IMG/VR virus record: IMGVR_UViG_3300010413_000011
Coordinates: 1 to 64,000 of that record
Reading direction: 5' to 3' (one strand)
Length of the DNA: 64,000 bases
Source of the DNA: a virus
Position numbers and translations under genes: made by a program. The notes beneath the pieces are model-generated. The model was not told where the DNA came from. It did no database searches and saw only the letters and a list, made by a program, of their open reading frames with translations. The stretch's first letter is position 1. Every line of letters begins with the position of its first letter. Below are positions 1 through 7,715 of this stretch, one piece after another.

Positions 1-1
1 T

Positions 2-379
2 CATACAGCAAGACTATCGTTTTTAAATCAAATGGACAGTATTATCGAAGAGTATAATCGTTTTGATCCTATACTTTGTGGAATAGAGGCTAACGGTTTT
101 CAGTTTGTTATGTCTGATACTTTACGAACTCATAGTGATCTCCGAGTCACACCGATCACAACCTTAAAGGATAAAGAAAGTCGAGCATATAAATTTTCAG
201 CAGTAACCGAAGGTGGTCATTTATTTGTTAAAAGGAGTATGCATCGACTCGTTGCGGATTTAATTTCGTTTCCGAATAAAACAGATTTATTTGACGCCCT
301 CGATCTTGCTTATCAAACATCTAGAAAGAAGAGGCGTCGTAGGCTGCGAAGTCGCGAGGACGAACCCGGATTGATTTAA
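2..379 (+). CDS. terL: Terminase large subunit, C-terminal fragment (5' end outside window)
   Basis: The frame is open from the window edge, and the first ATG (position 32) has no ribosome site, so this is the tail of a longer gene. The visible ~125 residues resemble the end of the terminase nuclease domain: a GIEANGFQ segment, a DKESRA segment typical of the region that positions DNA, and a C-terminal FPNKTDLFDAL motif in which the Asp would supply a metal ligand. The protein ends in a basic, Arg-rich tail. TerL cuts concatemeric DNA and drives ATP-dependent packaging at the portal. The portal gene follows 15 bases downstream, the usual order. The identity rests on short motifs and gene order; the ATPase half is not visible. 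Confidence 0.75.
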   Translation, partial: HTARLSFLNQMDSIIEEYNRFDPILCGIEANGFQFVMSDTLRTHSDLRVTPITTLKDKESRAYKFSAVTEGGHLFVKRSMHRLVADLISFPNKTDLFDALDLAYQTSRKKRRRRLRSREDEPGLI

Positions 380-394
380 GAAGGAGGCTATGTT

Positions 395-2170
395 ATGACA
401 AAACGTTTTGTTAAAAAGGATGAGGCAACGAATGTTTCAATAACGGGACAAGAAATGATTGTCCCGATTGAGGAACGACTCGATCGCAGAACTGTTCTCA
501 AGGCAATGGTGATCGGACCTGACGAAGGACTTCCCTATTCCAAAAATAGTCCGTGGGATAATGCCTCTTTTCCTTATATAGAGCCACCGTTTGATTTATT
601 TCAATTATCTTTATTGCCAGAAAATAACGCGGAGCTGTCAGGTTGTATTGATGCCATGAAAATTAATATTGATAGCTTCGGTCATCGTTTTGTTCCGCGG
701 CCTTGGGTTAAAGATTCAGAAGAAAGTGAGGTCCAGGCGGAGCAACTCGAGTTGATTAATTTTTTCGATAATTGTAATCCAATCAAAACTTTCACAACTC
801 TTCGAGAGGATCTTAGGTCCGATTTGGAGAAAACCGGAATCGGTTTTTTGGAAGTTATTCCAAATTTGAAGGACGCTAGTAAAATTGAGGCCTTCGAACA
901 TTTGGAATCTTATACAATGCGACTAACTGGACTTGACAAAAAACCGATTCGGGTCACTTTCCAAAAATTAATTCTTACCAAAGATGGTCCTGAAATCAAA
1001 ACGGTTCCTACGTTAAGAAAATTTAGGAGATTCGTTCAATACAAAAACGGTAATTATGTATGGTTCAAGGAATGGGGCGACCCTCGGCAAATATCGATCG
1101 AGGATGGAACAGTTTCGGCAACCAAACTTCCTTACTCGAAGCAGGCCAACCCAGTTATATATTTCAAGATATACTCTCCTCGTTCACCGTATGGTTTGCC
1201 TCGTTTTATGGGATCACTCTTGACGATGTACGGGATGCGATCAGCGGAAAATATTAACTACGCAACACTTCATAACAATAATATTCCTAGCGTACTGATG
1301 TTAGTAGCTGGCGGCGCCTTAACTCCAGGTTCTGTCGATCGAATAAAAGAATTCGTTAACGCTAGTCGTACTGGAATGAATTTTAGTCGATTTTTAATCA
1401 TAGAAGCTGAACCCCTAGAAGAAGGATACGAAGCTTCTTCGTCTACTAAGGTTCAATTAAAGGCACAACCAATGGCAAACCAACAGAAAACCGACGCAAT
1501 GTTTGTCCAATATGACGACAAAGGCGCAGCGAAAATCAGGACGACCTTTAGAATACCAGGTATTGTCCTAGGAAAAGGAGAGAACTATGGAAGAGCAACG
1601 GCACTAGCTGGACTTCGCCAAGCGGATGAGCAGATATTTGGACCCGAAAGAGGAAAATTTGATGCCATCGTCGATAAGAGAGTACTGCTAACTCAAGGAT
1701 GGAAATACCATATGTATCGATCTAACGGACCAAGTACTACAGATAACACCGAACTCGCGGCCATATTGACTCGGGCTGAAAGAACTGGCGGTATGAATCC
1801 GAGAATTGCTAGGAAGATTATGAACCAAATTTTCGGTGAAGACCTCGGGAAGGTAACCAAAATAGATCCCGACATTCCGTTCACCTTACAATTGGCTGAA
1901 GCAGCTAAAAAATTGGCACCAGTAAACCAAGGTACGGTTGCAGGTATTACGGCACCCGGAGAACGGGCAGCTCAAGGAGTTGAAAGAGGAGTCGAAAAAA
2001 GAAAGCACGTGACGATAATAGTCGAGGAACTAAAACGACTTCGAAAAATGTTATCGGATGAAACCCAACCGGTTCTGGATGCGATCACCAATAAACTTTT
2101 AGAAGAGCAAGTTTCATTCGAGGAGGATTTCGATAACCTAGACGATCTTATGGAAGACTCAAATGTTTAA
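395..2170 (+). CDS. Phage portal protein
   Basis: A 591-residue protein with the hallmarks of the PBSX/HK97-like portal family: an N-terminal stretch describing an antigen-like clip region, a central segment (about residues 250-290) with SPRSPYGLPRF and repeated NYATLHNNNIP, and a long helical C-terminus. Twelve portal subunits form the ring at the capsid vertex through which TerL pumps DNA. A strong AAGGAGG site precedes the ATG. The gene overlaps the next gene by 8 bases, consistent with translational coupling. Its place directly between terL and the minor head gene supports the call. Confidence 0.88.
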   Translation: MTKRFVKKDEATNVSITGQEMIVPIEERLDRRTVLKAMVIGPDEGLPYSKNSPWDNASFPYIEPPFDLFQLSLLPENNAELSGCIDAMKINIDSFGHRFVPRPWVKDSEESEVQAEQLELINFFDNCNPIKTFTTLREDLRSDLEKTGIGFLEVIPNLKDASKIEAFEHLESYTMRLTGLDKKPIRVTFQKLILTKDGPEIKTVPTLRKFRRFVQYKNGNYVWFKEWGDPRQISIEDGTVSATKLPYSKQANPVIYFKIYSPRSPYGLPRFMGSLLTMYGMRSAENINYATLHNNNIPSVLMLVAGGALTPGSVDRIKEFVNASRTGMNFSRFLIIEAEPLEEGYEASSSTKVQLKAQPMANQQKTDAMFVQYDDKGAAKIRTTFRIPGIVLGKGENYGRATALAGLRQADEQIFGPERGKFDAIVDKRVLLTQGWKYHMYRSNGPSTTDNTELAAILTRAERTGGMNPRIARKIMNQIFGEDLGKVTKIDPDIPFTLQLAEAAKKLAPVNQGTVAGITAPGERAAQGVERGVEKRKHVTIIVEELKRLRKMLSDETQPVLDAITNKLLEEQVSFEEDFDNLDDLMEDSNV

Positions 2171-3224
2171 TATTGAGAAATTTGTAAAGCGACTCGACGA
2201 ATTGTCCGATCATCTAGGACTAGCTTGGTTTATGTCCGAAAGTGAAGAGTTTCTAGCCGAGTTTGGAAAAGTTGAGGAGGTTCCATTTCTTTCGAAACAG
2301 GCGACTACCAAAACGGCTGATGCGATACAAAAATCTTTAACTCCTGCTTTAAGTGGTCAATATAATCAAAACTACTCAATAGTGATCGATGATGCCTTAA
2401 ATGCCTTGGAAAAGAGACGACCTAGCGGAGTTTGGAGAAAATCGGATATCGACTTTGTAACCAATCGAGTTTCTAAAGGTCTTTCGAAATCTTTAATTCT
2501 CGATCCTAAATTAATCGATCCAGCTGCTTCCTCTCTGTATGAATTAGAGCGAATCGCTATGGCCACAGAATTAAAAACACCATTGAAGTTGAGTGGAGTG
2601 GATAGACAGCTTCAAAAATTTTTACAAGACAACTCTAAGTATTGGGCTTCGAAGCTATCAGACGGAATAGATCCTCGAGTCACCGATATCATTTCCAATA
2701 CTCTGGGTGATACGGAATTAACTAGAAAGAATTCGTTAACCAAATTAAGGAAAGATTTATTGTCAGACACAGGAGTGCGTGGTCGAAAGGTTATCCGACC
2801 ACCAGGTACCGTAATACCTCCTGGTTGGAAAGGTAGTTTAAAGGATTATTACACCGGAATGACCCAAAATTTAAGAACACAAGCACAAAGTCTTGCGAGA
2901 ATTACTACCTTCGAATTAGCAGGCGTTGAATCTTTTAGAGTTACCGCGATACTCGATAACCGAACCTCTGACGTTTGTCAATTAATGGACGGAACTGTTT
3001 TTAGTGTAGCAGACGGAATTAGACTTCGCGATAAAATTTTGGCTATGAACAGTCCCGCCGACTTAAAAGAGGTAGCCGGATGGCGGTCAGTTAATGAAAT
3101 TAAGAGTATAAGTAAGGCACGGGGCGGGAGGATTAGTGGGCCTGGGGCGTCCCGACTAGCAAAGGCTGGTGTTGCGTTGCCACCTTATCATTTCAGATGT
3201 CGAACTGAAATTGTACCTATATAA
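2163..3224 (+). CDS. Minor head / head morphogenesis protein (SPP1 gp7-Mu F family)
   Basis: A 353-residue protein whose last ~120 residues carry the family signature: helical RITTFELAG, then LDNRTSDVCQLMDGTVF, and a terminal PPYHFRCRTEIVP with paired Cys/His residues. This family sits inside or on the capsid near the portal and helps DNA delivery or head assembly. It starts inside the end of the portal gene (ATG after a GGAAG site), so the two are probably co-translated. About 100 bases of AT-rich non-coding DNA follow. Confidence 0.85.
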   Translation: MFNIEKFVKRLDELSDHLGLAWFMSESEEFLAEFGKVEEVPFLSKQATTKTADAIQKSLTPALSGQYNQNYSIVIDDALNALEKRRPSGVWRKSDIDFVTNRVSKGLSKSLILDPKLIDPAASSLYELERIAMATELKTPLKLSGVDRQLQKFLQDNSKYWASKLSDGIDPRVTDIISNTLGDTELTRKNSLTKLRKDLLSDTGVRGRKVIRPPGTVIPPGWKGSLKDYYTGMTQNLRTQAQSLARITTFELAGVESFRVTAILDNRTSDVCQLMDGTVFSVADGIRLRDKILAMNSPADLKEVAGWRSVNEIKSISKARGGRISGPGASRLAKAGVALPPYHFRCRTEIVPI

Positions 3225-3330
3225 TACTTTTCCGAAAAATTTGCTGCACACTATACAATTTTATTTGATACCAACTTCTTCGTATGGGATCCTATCTCCT
3301 GTAAACGTATAAGTTCGACTGGAGTTTCGA

Positions 3331-4644
3331 ATGTCTAATGGGGATAACGAAAAAGTTGTGTCAATCTCTTCTGTAGAGAAGAGAGAAGTATCGAATTCTA
3401 TTAATTCGGTACTCGATCGGCTCGACGAACACGGCGAGGTACTTTTAGTTCCCGACTTCGTTTGTGCGGTCGGATCTTCTGTTACTAAAAATTCAACTGA
3501 ACCTTCCGATTCCGATCTAGACATTTTGTTTCGGCAAACCGATATCGACGAAAGTTTAATTTTAGCTTTCCATAAGGCTATAGGACGCGATTTAGAATTC
3601 CATGCCATTTTCAATCCTCGAGGACCGCACTCTGACTATATTGGTCTATTCGATCTCGTTTTAAAGAAAAAATCGGAATTCGTATATAAAATTCTCAAAC
3701 AAAAGGAACTCCAAGAAGAACCTGGACGAAAACCTACCGATCCTACTTCTGGTTTGACTATCAAAGAAGGCATGACAGGTCAATTTGTTATGCAAACTCA
3801 CAAACGGGGACAATCCGAACATACCGATCTACGACTTCATCCAACCTCGCCTAAAAAATACGAACATTTGGAAGGCGTAACTCTCAACACTCCAGGCTCT
3901 ATCGGAGAAAGGAATAAAGCACTCAATCCAGAGGGTAACGAAAAAATTCTTGTCGAGTTTAAAAAACCACAACCACTAGCATGGTTAAGGTTTGAAGGTG
4001 AAACGAAACCGGGAGAAGTCGGAGCCACAACCAATTATCCAGGTGTTTTTAAAATCGTCGACAAAGGATCTTGGAGAGCTGGAGTTCAAGAACCTCATTT
4101 CAAAGAATTTGAATTCGAAGGCAATCGATTTAAAGGGCGATGGATTTTAACATTCGCTCCGTTGCCTCGAGGCGGTGAACAAGTCCGGGTGTGGTTATTG
4201 TCGAAGCCTGAAGATCAGGTCTTAAACGCAGATAAAGAGAAGGAGGAAACCATAGAGAAACAAAAGGGCGAAGTCTCGATTGTAAAGATCGACGAATATC
4301 GCAGATTGGTAACCGGTGAAGTATTAGTACCTGATGAGTACGACAGTCAAGGCGACATCTATGATGAGAGAACAATAGAAGATGCGGCGCATGAGTTTTT
4401 GGCGAAATATCGCCAGGGAAGTGCCACCCTCGGATTCATGCATCAGCAACTCGACGTTCCTATAGAGTTGGTTGAGTCCTTCATCGCTCCAATTGCGTTT
4501 AATATAGAGGAAAAGAAGATAAAGAAAGGAACTTGGTTGATTACTGTCAAGATTTTGAACGATGCAATTTGGAATCACATCCTTGATGGTAACTTGACTT
4601 CGTTTTCAGTCGCCGGAAAGGCTCTTGCTAGGCCGGTTATATAA
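3331..4644 (+). CDS. Nucleotidyltransferase / LigD-phosphoesterase-like / XkdF-type protease fusion
   Basis: Three domains can be read in 437 residues. Residues 40-110 look like a nucleotidyltransferase fold: GSS at 48-50 followed by DSDLDIL, giving the paired acidic residues D62 and D64. Residues 150-280 resemble the LigD 3'-phosphoesterase: FVMQTHKRG, then EHTDLRL (H164, D166, R168), FEGETKPGEVG, and a terminal FKGRWILTF. The second-half His/Tyr usual in that fold seem to be replaced (VEFKKPQPLAW). Residues 318-432 match the XkdF/Peptidase S78_2 prohead protease: VLVPDEYDSQGDIYDERTI, H371 in GFMHQ, VESFIAP, KKGTW and a terminal LTSFSVAG Ser. The position before scaffold and capsid genes fits a maturation protease. 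What the two nucleic-acid-type domains do here is unknown. Confidence 0.75.
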   Translation: MSNGDNEKVVSISSVEKREVSNSINSVLDRLDEHGEVLLVPDFVCAVGSSVTKNSTEPSDSDLDILFRQTDIDESLILAFHKAIGRDLEFHAIFNPRGPHSDYIGLFDLVLKKKSEFVYKILKQKELQEEPGRKPTDPTSGLTIKEGMTGQFVMQTHKRGQSEHTDLRLHPTSPKKYEHLEGVTLNTPGSIGERNKALNPEGNEKILVEFKKPQPLAWLRFEGETKPGEVGATTNYPGVFKIVDKGSWRAGVQEPHFKEFEFEGNRFKGRWILTFAPLPRGGEQVRVWLLSKPEDQVLNADKEKEETIEKQKGEVSIVKIDEYRRLVTGEVLVPDEYDSQGDIYDERTIEDAAHEFLAKYRQGSATLGFMHQQLDVPIELVESFIAPIAFNIEEKKIKKGTWLITVKILNDAIWNHILDGNLTSFSVAGKALARPVI

Positions 4645-4675
4645 CGACTGGAACCTTTCGAATGGGAGGTAAACA

Positions 4676-5437
4676 ATGACAACTGAATGCGAAGAACCAA
4701 AAGCCCGAAGGCGTAGGCTTCTGAAGATCGACGTCGATGAAATTTCGGTCGTCGACCAAGGGGCCAACAAACGGGAATATTTGGTCGTAAAAAACAGCGA
4801 AGGAGGTAACAAAGAAATGTCGGAAGAAGAGATCAAAAAGGATCAGACTGATGATAATTCTCCTCCGAACGACGATGACGGCAATATCGGAAAGAAAACC
4901 GATGTGAAAAAGGTGGATACCGAAGCCCAGGCCAGTTCGTCGAAGGATGAGAACGCGTCACAGACCGATCAGTCGGAAGCCGGCTCCGATGAGTCCGGAT
5001 CGTCCAATGACTCTTCCACCGAAAAAGTCGACGTCGAGAAACAGGAAGCTGCTCTTCGGAAAGTGATGGGCGAGGCCATCAAAATGATGGAACAGTTCAC
5101 CAAAAAGATGAAGGGTGCCCTCGACAAATCTTACGGAACGCCCGTGAAAAAGGAGGAAGTCAAGAAAGGCGCCTCCGAAGACGACGATCCGTTGGTAAGT
5201 CTTTCCGTTACCGTCCAGGAACTGGCGAAGAGATTCGATGAGCAGTTCCCACCCAAGAAGGCGGACAAGAAAGGCGACGACTCGGTGGAACAGGCGATCG
5301 AAAAAGCGATCAAACCTTTCAAGGACCGTATTAAGGAACTCGAGGAGTCCGTGGGAATCTCCAAGGGAGAGGAAACGGACGAGACCGACGCCCCGATTTC
5401 GAAAAAAGAGGGCGAAGGTTGGAACGGGATCCTTTAA
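4676..5437 (+). CDS. Scaffold-like capsid assembly protein, long form
   Basis: A 253-residue, highly charged protein: an N-terminal basic stretch, then IDVDEISVVDQGAN (residues 18-31), a low-complexity acidic and Ser-rich middle, and helical segments (about 123-150 and 170-230) likely to form coiled coils. Such composition between a protease and a capsid gene is typical of scaffolds that guide procapsid assembly and are later removed. The DEISVVDQGAN motif normally lies at the C-terminal end of XkdF-type proteases, so here it appears to have moved onto the scaffold's N-terminus. A GGGAGG site precedes this ATG. An internal in-frame start at 4817 probably makes a shorter form. Confidence 0.65.
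   Translation: MTTECEEPKARRRRLLKIDVDEISVVDQGANKREYLVVKNSEGGNKEMSEEEIKKDQTDDNSPPNDDDGNIGKKTDVKKVDTEAQASSSKDENASQTDQSEAGSDESGSSNDSSTEKVDVEKQEAALRKVMGEAIKMMEQFTKKMKGALDKSYGTPVKKEEVKKGASEDDDPLVSLSVTVQELAKRFDEQFPPKKADKKGDDSVEQAIEKAIKPFKDRIKELEESVGISKGEETDETDAPISKKEGEGWNGIL
4817..5437 (+). CDS. Scaffold-like protein, short form from an internal in-frame start
   Basis: At 4800-4810 lies a near-perfect Shine-Dalgarno sequence (AAGGAGGTAAC) six bases before an in-frame ATG at 4817. It would yield a 206-residue product lacking the first 47 residues, that is, lacking the IDVDEISVVDQGAN segment. Nested scaffold genes sharing a C-terminus with a longer protein are well known in lambda (C and Nu3). The ribosome site is as strong as those of the neighbouring capsid genes, so the short form may be the abundant one. 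This is inferred from sequence only. Confidence 0.55.
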   Translation: MSEEEIKKDQTDDNSPPNDDDGNIGKKTDVKKVDTEAQASSSKDENASQTDQSEAGSDESGSSNDSSTEKVDVEKQEAALRKVMGEAIKMMEQFTKKMKGALDKSYGTPVKKEEVKKGASEDDDPLVSLSVTVQELAKRFDEQFPPKKADKKGDDSVEQAIEKAIKPFKDRIKELEESVGISKGEETDETDAPISKKEGEGWNGIL

Positions 5438-5474
5438 TCGATCCTTGATCAAATTTTAAAAGGAGGAATAGAAC

Positions 5475-5783
5475 ATGTCAAGTACTGTTCTGGCAACCCG
5501 GCAGAGCGCCTTTCTCGGCGCTGGTGCTGCGGTCGAGATCGAGGAAACCGGTGTCGACTGGAAGGCCTTCGCTCTCCTCAACGTAACGGATCTGATCCTT
5601 TACGTAAAGACGAGGATGGACAAGGGAGAGGCGTGCACGGTTCTTCAGAACCATGACACGACTCAGATTTCCAGGGTCGCCGAGGATGGAAACGGAATCG
5701 TCCTCGACGGCGACAAAGTAACCATCAACGCGGCTGTGGCTGTGGCTGACAAAGAATTCATCTACCTCGGCTTTATCGTATAA
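5475..5783 (+). CDS. Small capsid-associated protein, possible decoration protein
   Basis: A 102-residue protein preceded by AAAAGGAGGA. It has no signal or membrane segment and looks beta-rich (alternating hydrophobics such as ALLNVTDLILYVK and GIVLDGDKVTI). Genes of this size directly before the major capsid gene usually encode head-decoration or stabilising proteins, but I recognise no specific family. Codon use is GC-rich like that of the capsid gene, consistent with high expression. Confidence 0.55.
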   Translation: MSSTVLATRQSAFLGAGAAVEIEETGVDWKAFALLNVTDLILYVKTRMDKGEACTVLQNHDTTQISRVAEDGNGIVLDGDKVTINAAVAVADKEFIYLGFIV

Positions 5784-5831
5784 AGCCTGTGGGTGGACGG
5801 ATCGAAAAATTAAATAAGGAGGAATTATAAC

Positions 5832-7025
5832 ATGCCTACGAACGAAGAACTTATTCAAAAGGGAACGATCGTAGCAGAAGACCTGGCCGCGGCGGGAAAG
5901 CTCAATCCCTGGCAGTCAAACAAGTTTCTAGACTATGTGTTCGACGAAACCTGGCTCCGGAAGATTGCGCGGACCGTCAAATTCAAACCCGAGAGCGCCA
6001 AGATCGACAAAATCGGTGTTGGACGCAGGGTGGCGATGGCGAAGAAGTCTGCTACCGATCCTGGCAAACGGCGGAAGATCAGTACCTCTGCGATTGAACT
6101 GACGCCCCGGGAGATCATCGTCCCATTCGAGATCGAAGACGCCTTCAAAGAGATCAACATCGAAGGTGACAATGTCGAAGATCATATCATCAAAATGATG
6201 GCGACTCAGGCCGGCAACGACGTTGAGGAATTGTCGATTCGCGGAGATATACTCGGAGAGGCGGCGCTGGAAGGCGACCTGTTCGACGGAGGCTCCACGA
6301 CTCGGTATATCAAAGACGAATTCCTGGCCTTGGTCAACGGCTGGTTACGGCTCGCCGACAGCGGACACCAGGTGGACGCAGGGGGAACGGCAATCGAGTC
6401 TTCGATCTTTGGCGACTTGATCAAGGCCCTCCCTCACAAATTTTCCCGCGACAGATCCAAGCTGAAATTCTTCTGCTCTCCGACTCTGGAGCAGGAGTAC
6501 AGAGAAAAAGTGTCCACCCGTTTGACGGCAACCGGCGACGCGGCTTTGATGTCGAAGCTGAACCTCACTCCGTATGGGATCGAGTTGGTCCCTGTTCCGC
6601 TGTGGCCCGACAATCCGGTTGTGGTCGAGAACATCACAATGACTGGCACCGGCGCCCACAACTTGAGGTTCAACCATCTTCCGACGGCCGGGTCTTTCGT
6701 AGTAACCACCAGTACTCTCGCGGAAATCCCTGAGAATGCATATGCGGAAACGACCGACTACACAATCGACCGGACAGCCGGTACCATCACCAGAGTTGGC
6801 GGCGGATCGATCACCGATGGGCAGGTTGTCAAGGTCACCTACGAAACCGGACCGGTGGTCATCTTGACTCACATACAGAATTTCATCGTGGCCATTTCTC
6901 GGGACGTCAGGATCGAGAAGGACCGGAACATCTTCAGGACTGTCAACGAGTACGCGATCACCTTAAAAACCGATGTCCAGATTGAGGAAGTCGACGCGCT
7001 GGCCAAAGCTTCTAACATCGGCTAA
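5832..7025 (+). CDS. Major capsid protein (HK97-like fold)
   Basis: A 397-residue protein in the expected slot after scaffold and decoration genes, with a strong ribosome site (AAGGAGGA) before the ATG. Features fitting a HK97-fold capsid include an N-terminal helical arm (residues 1-45), an RRKISTSAIELTPREIIVPFEI segment resembling the E-loop and spine region, MATQAGNDVEELSIRGD in the spine helix, and IVAISRDVRIEKDRNIFRT near the C-terminus, typical of the P domain. Around residues 275-340 an extra beta-rich insertion (TAGSFVVTTSTLAEIP and following) may be a surface domain. Codon use is clearly more GC-rich than in most of the window. Confidence 0.85.
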   Translation: MPTNEELIQKGTIVAEDLAAAGKLNPWQSNKFLDYVFDETWLRKIARTVKFKPESAKIDKIGVGRRVAMAKKSATDPGKRRKISTSAIELTPREIIVPFEIEDAFKEINIEGDNVEDHIIKMMATQAGNDVEELSIRGDILGEAALEGDLFDGGSTTRYIKDEFLALVNGWLRLADSGHQVDAGGTAIESSIFGDLIKALPHKFSRDRSKLKFFCSPTLEQEYREKVSTRLTATGDAALMSKLNLTPYGIELVPVPLWPDNPVVVENITMTGTGAHNLRFNHLPTAGSFVVTTSTLAEIPENAYAETTDYTIDRTAGTITRVGGGSITDGQVVKVTYETGPVVILTHIQNFIVAISRDVRIEKDRNIFRTVNEYAITLKTDVQIEEVDALAKASNIG

Positions 7026-7056
7026 ACGGCATCGCTAAACGTCTAGGAGGCGGATT

Positions 7057-7311
7057 ATGAAAGCGAAAATAACATTGTTACAAGGTCTTTCAAAGTCCTG
7101 CAGGTCTCCGAAGGTTCTGATCAGGAAAAACAAACCTTTGGTGACCGAGGATCCGAAAGTAATTGCGTACTTCAAAAGAGAATCTGGAGTCCAAGTTGAG
7201 ATTCTTCCTGAGAAGGGAAGGCCGCCGAAGGAAGTTGCGGAAGCTGATGCGGCTGCCAACGGACAGCAGGTTAAGAAGAAACGCAAGAAACTGGTAAAGA
7301 AGGACGACTAA
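7057..7311 (+). CDS. Small basic protein after the capsid gene, unknown function
   Basis: An 84-residue protein with ribosome site AGGAGG before its ATG, ending in a strongly basic tail (VKKKRKKLVKKDD). The N-terminal half reads like a small beta domain (KITLLQGLSK, PKVLIRKNKPLVTEDPKV). It is the last gene before a strong terminator, so it belongs to the capsid transcription unit. It could be a head-completion or DNA-contacting protein, but I recognise no family. Confidence 0.6.
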   Translation: MKAKITLLQGLSKSCRSPKVLIRKNKPLVTEDPKVIAYFKRESGVQVEILPEKGRPPKEVAEADAAANGQQVKKKRKKLVKKDD

Positions 7312-7319
7312 CTAAATAA

Positions 7320-7350
7320 GGGCCGGGTCGAAAGGCCCGGCCCTACTTTT
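7320..7350 (+). terminator. Intrinsic terminator after the capsid operon
   Basis: GGGCCGGG (7320-7327) pairs perfectly with CCCGGCCC (7336-7343) around an 8-base loop and is followed by a short T run (7347-7350). It separates the highly expressed capsid genes from the fibre and connector genes. Confidence 0.8.
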
Positions 7351-7363
7351 AAGGAGTGCTATC

Positions 7364-7648
7364 ATGCCAACACAAAGTTGCAAAGATATGTTTTATGCAG
7401 AAGAGTCAGTAGGAGATTCCTATTCGAGTACTCCCTACGAATTTGATTTCGACAGTGTCGGGATGACCTTAATTAACGACTCGGCTCAAGATCTTTTCTT
7501 CTCTGTGGACGGTCAAAGCGACTATGGAAGAATAACACCATCGGACCGGACAATTTCTTTCGACAATTTTTCTATCAGAAAGGTGTGGGTCCGAGCAACG
7601 GCCGGTCAGACCGTAGATTTTCGCCTTTGGAGTTGGCCTGAAACGTAA
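7364..7648 (+). CDS. Small beta-rich virion-associated protein, unknown
   Basis: A 94-residue protein preceded by AAGGAG. The sequence (GMTLINDSAQDLFFSVDG, IRKVWVRATAGQTVDFRLWSW) reads as a compact beta sandwich of the type found as small decoration or adaptor modules next to phage fibres. No catalytic motif is visible. It is the first gene after the capsid terminator and directly precedes the long beta-helix protein, so an accessory role for that fibre is plausible. Confidence 0.5.
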   Translation: MPTQSCKDMFYAEESVGDSYSSTPYEFDFDSVGMTLINDSAQDLFFSVDGQSDYGRITPSDRTISFDNFSIRKVWVRATAGQTVDFRLWSWPET

Positions 7649-7715
7649 TATCTTCATAATAAATTGATTGGAGAAACGTCGATCACTATACTATGGAGAT
7701 ATTAGGAGGGTTACT

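Noticed and set aside
32-379. Stand-alone 115-residue gene starting at ATG 32
   Set aside because: There is no ribosome site, the frame is open to the window edge, and the residues match the terminase C-terminus.
3241-3300. Possible promoter (TATACAAT at 3252-3259) before the fusion gene
   Set aside because: No acceptable -35 element at 16-18 bases; the gene may be read from upstream.
4958-5452. Minus-strand 164-codon frame opposite the scaffold gene
   Set aside because: Long only because the plus strand there is GC-rich and low-complexity; no ribosome site and no recognisable protein.
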